In this document: positions 58,180 through 64,000 of the stretch, piece after piece
Layout: every line of letters begins with the position of its first letter
Numbering within the stretch: the stretch's first letter is position 1
Source: Chlorocebus sabaeus
Lineage: Eukaryota > Chordata > Mammalia > Primates > Cercopithecidae
Direction of reading: 5' to 3'
NCBI RefSeq assembly: GCF_047675955.1
Contig: NC_132918.1
Location: 85,079,139-85,143,138, forward strand
DNA length: 64,000 nucleotides
Position numbers and translations under genes: made by a program
The notes under the pieces: generated by a model
What the model was told of the DNA's origin: nothing
The model's input: only the letters and a program-made list of their open reading frames with translations
Database searches by the model: none

Positions 58180-58474
58180 GGCCGGGTGCGGTGGTTCATG
58201 CCTGTAATCCCAGCACTTTGGGAGGCCAAGGTGGGTGAATCGCCTGAGGTTGGGAGTTCAAGACCAGCCTGACCAACATGGAGAAATCCTGTCTCTACTA
58301 AAAATACAAAATTAGCCAGGCGAGGTGGTATATGCCTGTAATCCCAGCTACTTGGGAGGTTGAGGCAGGAGAATCGCTTGAACCCAGGAGGCAGAGGTTG
58401 CAGTGAGCCGAGATCACACCATTGCACTCCAGCCTGGACAACAAAAGTGAAACTCCAACTCAAAAAAAAAAAAA
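58180..58474 (+). repeat. AluS
   Basis: A full-length Alu ('ggccgggtgcggtggttcat') with an A-tail to 58474. Confidence 0.94.
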
Positions 58475-58679
58475 GACTAGAGCACTATAAGGAAGAAAAT
58501 TTTAGGAAGCATATGATTGCTGAGTTCTCCACTAATAGTAACATCCCACAGAATCCCCCAGACATAACTACCAGCCATAGTTAAATGGCAACTCAAGTTT
58601 AAATGAAAGTACATATTCAATTTTAATAAGAATAAGTCTGTACCTTGATACAATGCTTTGCTTCTCAGTTTGCAAAATT

Positions 58680-58800
58680 TAATGCATCTAATTCTGATAT
58701 GATAGCTTCTGAAATATAGCATGTGTTATCTTCACAGATGAGGAAACAGGCCCCAAAGATACAAAATTACTGGCTAAGAGTCTTATATATTGTTAATAGC
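58680..58800 (-). repeat. MIR fragment
   Basis: 'tgttatcttcacagatgagg' and 'aaacaggccccaaagataca' match reversed MIR. Confidence 0.6.
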
Positions 58801-58819
58801 AAAACCATTGAACCTTTTA

Positions 58820-59170
58820 TTTAAAAACATGTGTTAAGCACATAGCATGGAGTACCCACTACACTGGGAACCAGGGATATAAAGGTAGGGAAAACAAAGT
58901 CTTTGTCTTCCAGGCATTCAACATCTCCCAAGGAGCATAAAAGAAATGCCCATAAACTCTAAAGTAATATGGACTATGGTAAATCCCTCCAAAGGTTTCC
59001 ACAATGCATGAGGACTCACAGGAAGGAGGAATCAATATGAGATTATTCGGGTTGATTTTCTACTGATCATGAGGTCAGTAAGGGGAGAAAATTAGACTTA
59101 TTGATTCTTGTTTCCCCAGTGAGCCTAGAACACTCTGTAGGTGTTCAGAGTATTGATGGAAAGGAATGAA
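58820..59170 (-). repeat. L2 fragment
   Basis: 'gttaagcacatagcatggag', 'ctgggaaccagggatataaa', 'gtctttgtcttccaggcatt' match reversed L2. The right part is weak. Confidence 0.58.
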
Positions 59171-59179
59171 TAAGGAATG

Positions 59180-60165
59180 CATTAAGCTCTCTGTTTCCTG
59201 TATTTGCTTTCTACGATATTCATTCCTAAAATGATCACTTTACACTCTAAGAATAAAGAACAGAACAAAAACTCACAGGAATATGGAGAAGTGAGAACAA
59301 TGACTATAGTTGAATTAGATGTCTCTTAAATAGATATTTAGCCTTTTAATCCTTTTTATGTAATAATTCAAGATGTGTATGTTCATGTCCTTAGTAATTG
59401 GTATCATACACACACAAAAAACCTGTCTTACACTTTTATCTAATGATATCCAGGCGACCATCGGTTACAGAACAACTGCACATTTGGCTGCATAGATTCC
59501 AGGGGGGATTTGCAAAATATGGGATGAAGATATTTGTAAAGCACTACCAGATATTTAAACAGTTTTTATTGGGTCTATAAACCATTGTGTTACTCATCTG
59601 GTCCATAAACCTGGTGTGTACACAGGGTTACCTGAGGCTTGTCAGGGAAAATGCCAACTAATGGTTACTGAATCCACCACCTGCAGAATAACTTTGGAAA
59701 AGCAGCTCGTTCCATTAGAGGCAAGACACGAGAGCACCATCTTTTCATAAAAACATGGAATCTGATCTGACTGGTCATCTAAGGGCACCAGATATATGAC
59801 TAAAAACGTTCATATTCATCACCTAATGAAGACAATGCTTTTATGTTCACCATCACAAACATAGACAGTAGTGTTTTTCCAGGAATGGTGATAATATTTG
59901 TCTTAAGTCATTTACATCTTCTGATTTCTTGGTTTCACACAAAGTATCCCTGACCTAAGACAAACTGCATTATTGCCTGTGGAAAGTTATTGGAATAGCA
60001 GATACACTGGATACATTTCCATTATGAACTCTATGCAAAAAATGAGCTGATTAGCATGCAATCCATTCAACAAATATTTAATTTATGATTATATCAGCTA
60101 CTACAAAGCTAGTACACATAGTACCAGTTAATTTCCATATGATGATGTGTGTGACCTTCAAGAAG
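59180..60165. other. Unique intronic DNA
   Basis: No recognised gene or repeat. Confidence 0.5.
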
Positions 60166-60169
60166 GCAC

Positions 60170-60294
60170 TAAAGGTCTGGTATGGTGGTGCACACTTGTA
60201 AACACAGCACTTTGGGAAGCTGAGGCAGGCAGATTACTTGAACTCAGGAGTTAAAGATCAGCCTGGGCAACATGGCAAAACCATGGCCTTATTT

Positions 60295-60333
<39 letters not shown>

Positions 60334-60500
60334 ATTAGCTAGGCATGGTGGTGCACACCTGTAGTCCCAGCTACTTGGGAGACTGAGGTAGGAGAATCAT
60401 TTGAGCCTAGGAGGTTGAGCCCGCAGTGAGCCAAGATCGTGCCATTGCACTCTAACCTGGGCAACAACAAAGCGATACCCTGTCTTAAAAAAAAAAAAAA
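60170..60500 (+). repeat. AluJ with (TA)n(TG)n in the middle linker
   Basis: A full-length old Alu ('aggtctggtatggtggtgca') whose A-rich linker between the arms has become a (TA)n(TG)n microsatellite at 60295-60334. Confidence 0.92.
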
Positions 60501-60504
60501 GCAC

Positions 60505-61624
60505 TAAAATTTGTGTTTACGTAAGTTCTTCATTTTTTTTTTCATAGGCTGTTTCTTTTTAGCATATTAAGAGTAAGTTTTTGAAAGGAGGGTGACAGTG
60601 AAGAGAAGAAAACTTCACTGCCTACTCAGCAAAATGCTTACATTCTTAGTCCAATAAGGGGAATCCTGAGAGGTTCACAGCTGGCTCTGCTTACTGCAAT
60701 TACAGAATGCAAACCAGCACTTCAGTCAGAGCCTGCTCAAAAGTTTCCATGCCTGACCTGCAAATGCTTAAGGAGAATAATGGCTACTTTGCAACCTGCA
60801 AGGCCTCAAAGACCTAGGTCAATAGCACAGCTGGTCTAGTCATTGTTGCCCTCTATTAGCATGTTAAAACCTGAATTAGCTAATTTTTCCCTATTACTTT
60901 TACATGGCTTTTTATGTTCTCAAGTACCAGGAAAGAGATACTCTGCTTTTTAAATTTTTAATTTTTCACACAAAGACAATTTTTAATTTTTAAGTGAAAA
61001 ACGATGCTGCGAACAGAACTTAAAAATTCATGGTCATAGGAAGTTCAACTTTAAAAAACTTTTTACTACATAAAAAAGCATATGAAGTAAGTAAAAAGAA
61101 AGTAATCACTTACCCGGTTTGTTTATTTTTCTTACCTAGTTTGTTTTCAGTCTAGAGCAGCATATGCATGGAAAACACATTCCCCACGGGGCAATTCTTT
61201 ATTCTTAATGATTAAAGTCAGTAAGTGCCTAAACCAATGGCTTTTGGTAATTAGCGGCTTTAAACTCTAAAACTGGCTTCTATTGTCTGAATGCAATGGG
61301 GGAGGAGTGGAGGGAGGGGTAGAAGAAAATTATTTATTTTGGTTAAGACCTATTCTGACTAGGATCTTCTGATGTGTAACTAACCTAATAATCATGAATA
61401 GGAAGTTGAGATTCTGAACTGTATTAGGGGCTGAGGGTTATTGCCATATTTGATGTTTTATGTTTAACTTATCCACTCCACAAAGTCTGTGGCAAGTAAC
61501 CATGAAATTGACAGCAGAAAGTGTATGGTATTAGGAATCTGAGGACATGGTTCCAAAAATTTTTACTTGTTTACTCTGTGCGTCCTTGGTGTCAGGATAT
61601 CCTAAGAACTTCATTGTCTTGTAA

Positions 61625-61625
<1 letters not shown>
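60505..61625. other. Unique intronic DNA
   Basis: No recognised gene or repeat beyond short A/T-rich stretches. Confidence 0.5.

Positions 61626-61627
<2 letters not shown>

Positions 61628-61668
<41 letters not shown>
61628..61668. repeat. (TG)20 microsatellite
   Basis: About 20 uninterrupted TG units followed by TATGTATG. Likely length-polymorphic. Confidence 0.97.
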
Positions 61669-61669
<1 letters not shown>

Positions 61670-61677
<8 letters not shown>

Positions 61678-63500
61678 GAATCTGGCCATCTATCTCACAG
61701 GCATATTGTGGAATATATCAAAGTATGTCAGAATATATTGCAAACTCTAAAGCTATACAGCAATATGAGATGTTAGTATATTTGTAATAAAAGTTTTCAA
61801 AATTAATGTAGAATTTTCAGAACAACCTTACGAATAAATGTACAGTATGTTCTACTTTGCATCATTTCCAGTCCCTACAGTAAACCTTTTGGCCTGAATT
61901 CAAAGGAATGGTTCCTATTTTACATTGGCATAGTTACTATCCCCTTTTAGGGGTAAGTGGGATTCCAGCATGCTGACTGTTCTTAGAAACAAGAGGCAGA
62001 AAAGGCAGTGAAAATTTATCCCTGGAGTTCCACATTTTGGAGAAAACTGTTGAGCCCTTAACATTCTTTTTTCACTCATAAAATAATACTTTGGTAGAAA
62101 GCCAGACTAGAAATGAAGACTAGTCAATTTTATCGCTGAAAATGAAGGCAGATTTTTTTTCATTTAAAATGTAATCACTAGAAATGGCCATTAATTTTTC
62201 TTCCTACACTGATCTGCAGTGGTAGAACAGAGTACTGTACATGCCCAATTAGCAAAGGGTTGTGAGAGAGTAAGTATAGGAAAGTGTTTGAAAATGTAAG
62301 AAATGATACAATTTCAAAATCACTTTTATATTATAATTATCACAAAGTAATAGAAGTGTGTGTGTGTGTTCATCCCTCATCTTCCATAGTTACCTCGATC
62401 CAGCCCTTATACTGTTGTTGATATCAACCAAGCGTTTATACATCATAATTAGAAACAATAATGAGAGTAGGAATTATGAACCTTGAGCCAACATGTTCCA
62501 CAAGTTCACAGCTGTGTCTCCCAGAGTCAGATGGAGGAGTCTCAGGGCAGCAGACTCTGACAATGTACCTCAGGAGCATTTTTCTAGCAAATCTGCCTTA
62601 AAATCATGCTTTTGTTACTGAAATAGGAGTTTTATAGTGTTATTTGGATTAATTTAAGGGAGATGTCAAAACAAAATATCAGAATTGTATTGCTTTCCTG
62701 AACTTCCAAGGTAGTCATAAACACTTTACAAAGAAGTATAAACCGAAAGAGAGATTGTTGTATTTTATTTCATTTTTAGTTACCCTATTGCACACCTCTT
62801 AAAATAGATGCGGGGTCAAACAAGTGTTTCCTTAAAATAAAAACAAAACAAGAGCACAAATAAGAGAATGAATAGGTGTTCAACTCCATTCCCAGGATAT
62901 TTTGAAAATCATTAGCTAACACTTGAGCACTTGTTAGGAGCAGATGTTATTTCCCAGATGCCCACTGCCTTCTCACCACTCTGCATAACCCCCACACATG
63001 ACACATTCGTTTCAGATGAGCCAGATGCCAAATGGGAGACATTTTACAGTACAGAGAAATCAGAATGGTGGAGTAATACAGAAACGTTAGCCAAGGCACG
63101 TTCTCCGGGCTCTCAATCCTTTGCAGCTGCCATGCCTCTCGCTAGAATGCAGCGCACACAGAAAGCTGTTCTGACGTCTGCCTCCCTTGTGGTCCCCGGT
63201 AAGAATTCTCGACATTGATATATGTTGTTCCACTCAGGACTGGAGCATGAGAGTCCTCACCAGGGCCACTTGATTAATTCTGCCAAAGCATACATTTATC
63301 AATAGAGTATACACTAACAACTTCCAAAAACAATAGTGTAAGGCAACTTACAAGACTAATATACATAGCCAGAAAATATAATGGTACAAGCTAGGACAAA
63401 AACTATCACATATGAAGGAGTGACTGATTGTACTTGGAAAGCGAATTGGGATGCCTCTATTTATTCCATGAGAATGAGGTAAACCCCGACTAAATGTCAG
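61670..63500. other. Unique intronic DNA with an exon-like antisense segment
   Basis: Mostly without recognisable content. At 63016-63198 on the plus strand, an open segment of 183 bp lies between ATTCGTTTCAG and CCCCG|GTAAGAA. It may be a cryptic or chance exon; I see no protein family resemblance. Confidence 0.4.
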
Positions 63501-63509
63501 GTAAGGCTA

Positions 63510-64000
63510 TTGTCACTATAATTTAGCGGAGGGAAAAAAGAGTCTCTGTTCTCAACAACGTGAATAAAGTGAAGACATGCAGTAACTAAACAAACCTGTG
63601 AAATCACTAAGATTAATATAGACACAACTTTTCACTAAAGATTGAAATTGGATGGGAGGATGCAGTAATTTGGGAGGAGGAGACTCCTTTAGCTAAGGTA
63701 GCCGGAAAGGCCTCTGAGTAAGTATTTAATAACAATTGAGCTAAGAACGCAATAAAATGCCCCAGAGAGAAAATACATTGAGGAAGATCTTTAAGGCAAA
63801 GAGAAAAGCAAGCGCAAAGGCTCTTTGAGGAAGACCTTTGGCATCTTTGAGGAAAAGAAAAACATGCTAGATTTTATGGGACCTAATAAAATTAGGGAAG
63901 ACTTAACAAGCAGGCAAGGCCCAGACCATCTAAGCCATTGCAGGCCAATGTGAAAAGCTTGGATTTATTTTGAAATGATGAGAAAATTAATGCAATTGTG
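63510..64000 (-). repeat. L2 fragment, runs off the window
   Basis: Reversed L2 blocks: 'aaaggcctctgagtaagtat', 'attgagctaagaacg', 'gcaagcgcaaaggctctttg', 'ccagaccatctaagccattg' and 'aaaagcttggatttattttg'. Confidence 0.75.

Larger units (their letters stand above)
11662..64000 (-). other. P3H2: P3H2 intron 1 (5' part off window)
   Basis: Everything right of exon 2 is inferred to be intron 1, at least 52,339 bp long. The inference rests on phase 0 at exon 2, the absence of any other exon matching the P3H2 N-terminus, and my recollection that human P3H2 has a very long first intron. No signal peptide exon or CpG island is in the window. It may hide the non-coding first exon of the short isoform, which I could not identify. 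Confidence 0.8.

Noticed and set aside
1..64000. tRNA, rRNA, snRNA genes or CpG island promoter
   Set aside because: None was seen while reading; without a scan (tRNAscan-SE, Infernal) small diverged copies could have been missed.

Overview
The window is nuclear DNA of a catarrhine primate, most likely an Old World monkey such as a macaque or baboon. Evidence: about 25 Alu elements, L1/L2/MIR/MaLR/MER relics, and two young Alus (28741-29038 and 40170-40492) carrying changes I associate with the cercopithecid AluYR lineage ('GGCCAGATCTCAGCTCACTG', 'CCCAGCTAGTTTTTTG', 'TACAGGCTTGAGCCACTGC' or its close variant). The species call is an inference. It is not microbial, and I see no operon, CRISPR array, tRNA or rRNA.

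Only one protein-coding gene is supported: P3H2 (LEPREL1), collagen prolyl 3-hydroxylase 2, on the minus strand. Six consecutive coding exons lie in the left 11.7 kb. In transcript order they are 11661-11509, 10186-9997, 5109-4978, 3731-3589, 3259-3170 and 1296-1256. I number them exons 2 to 7, assuming the signal peptide and first ~160 residues are in an exon 1 beyond the right edge. Every exon has AG/GT borders, the phases fit (0-0, 0-1, 1-1, 1-0, 0-0, 0-2), and the 749 coding bases encode about 249 residues with no stop. They cover the helical TPR-like region with two CXXXC motifs (CRTLC, CQHEC) and the linker towards the dioxygenase domain. The catalytic exons lie beyond the left edge.

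From 11662 to the right edge (more than 52 kb) is intron 1, almost all repeats and unique non-coding DNA. Landmarks: an antisense L1 3' end 132 bp upstream of exon 2 (11793-12990); MER1B (14998-15310); a 40-copy ~49-bp minisatellite (about 19985-21980); a 64-bp tandem duplication (27884-28011); a MaLR-like LTR (28213-28645); a G-rich quadruplex candidate (30408-30432); MER5 (41779-41960); an MST/THE1-like LTR (42084-42451); a solo ERV1-like LTR (45003-45553); a MADE1 hairpin (46389-46474); a decayed, Alu-interrupted L1 (48250-50830); a full-length MER1A with perfect 8-bp target duplication (51804-52330); and many Alu, MIR and L2 pieces.

I found no convincing undescribed biological system. The most notable structures are the minisatellite with unevenly distributed repeat variants, the Z-DNA/cruciform-prone palindrome in intron 4, the MADE1 hairpin (miR-548-like), the weak acceptor of the 41-nt exon 7, inverted Alus around exon 2, and an exon-like antisense segment at 63016-63198. 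Repeat family names and orientations come from memory of consensus sequences, so edges of old elements are approximate.
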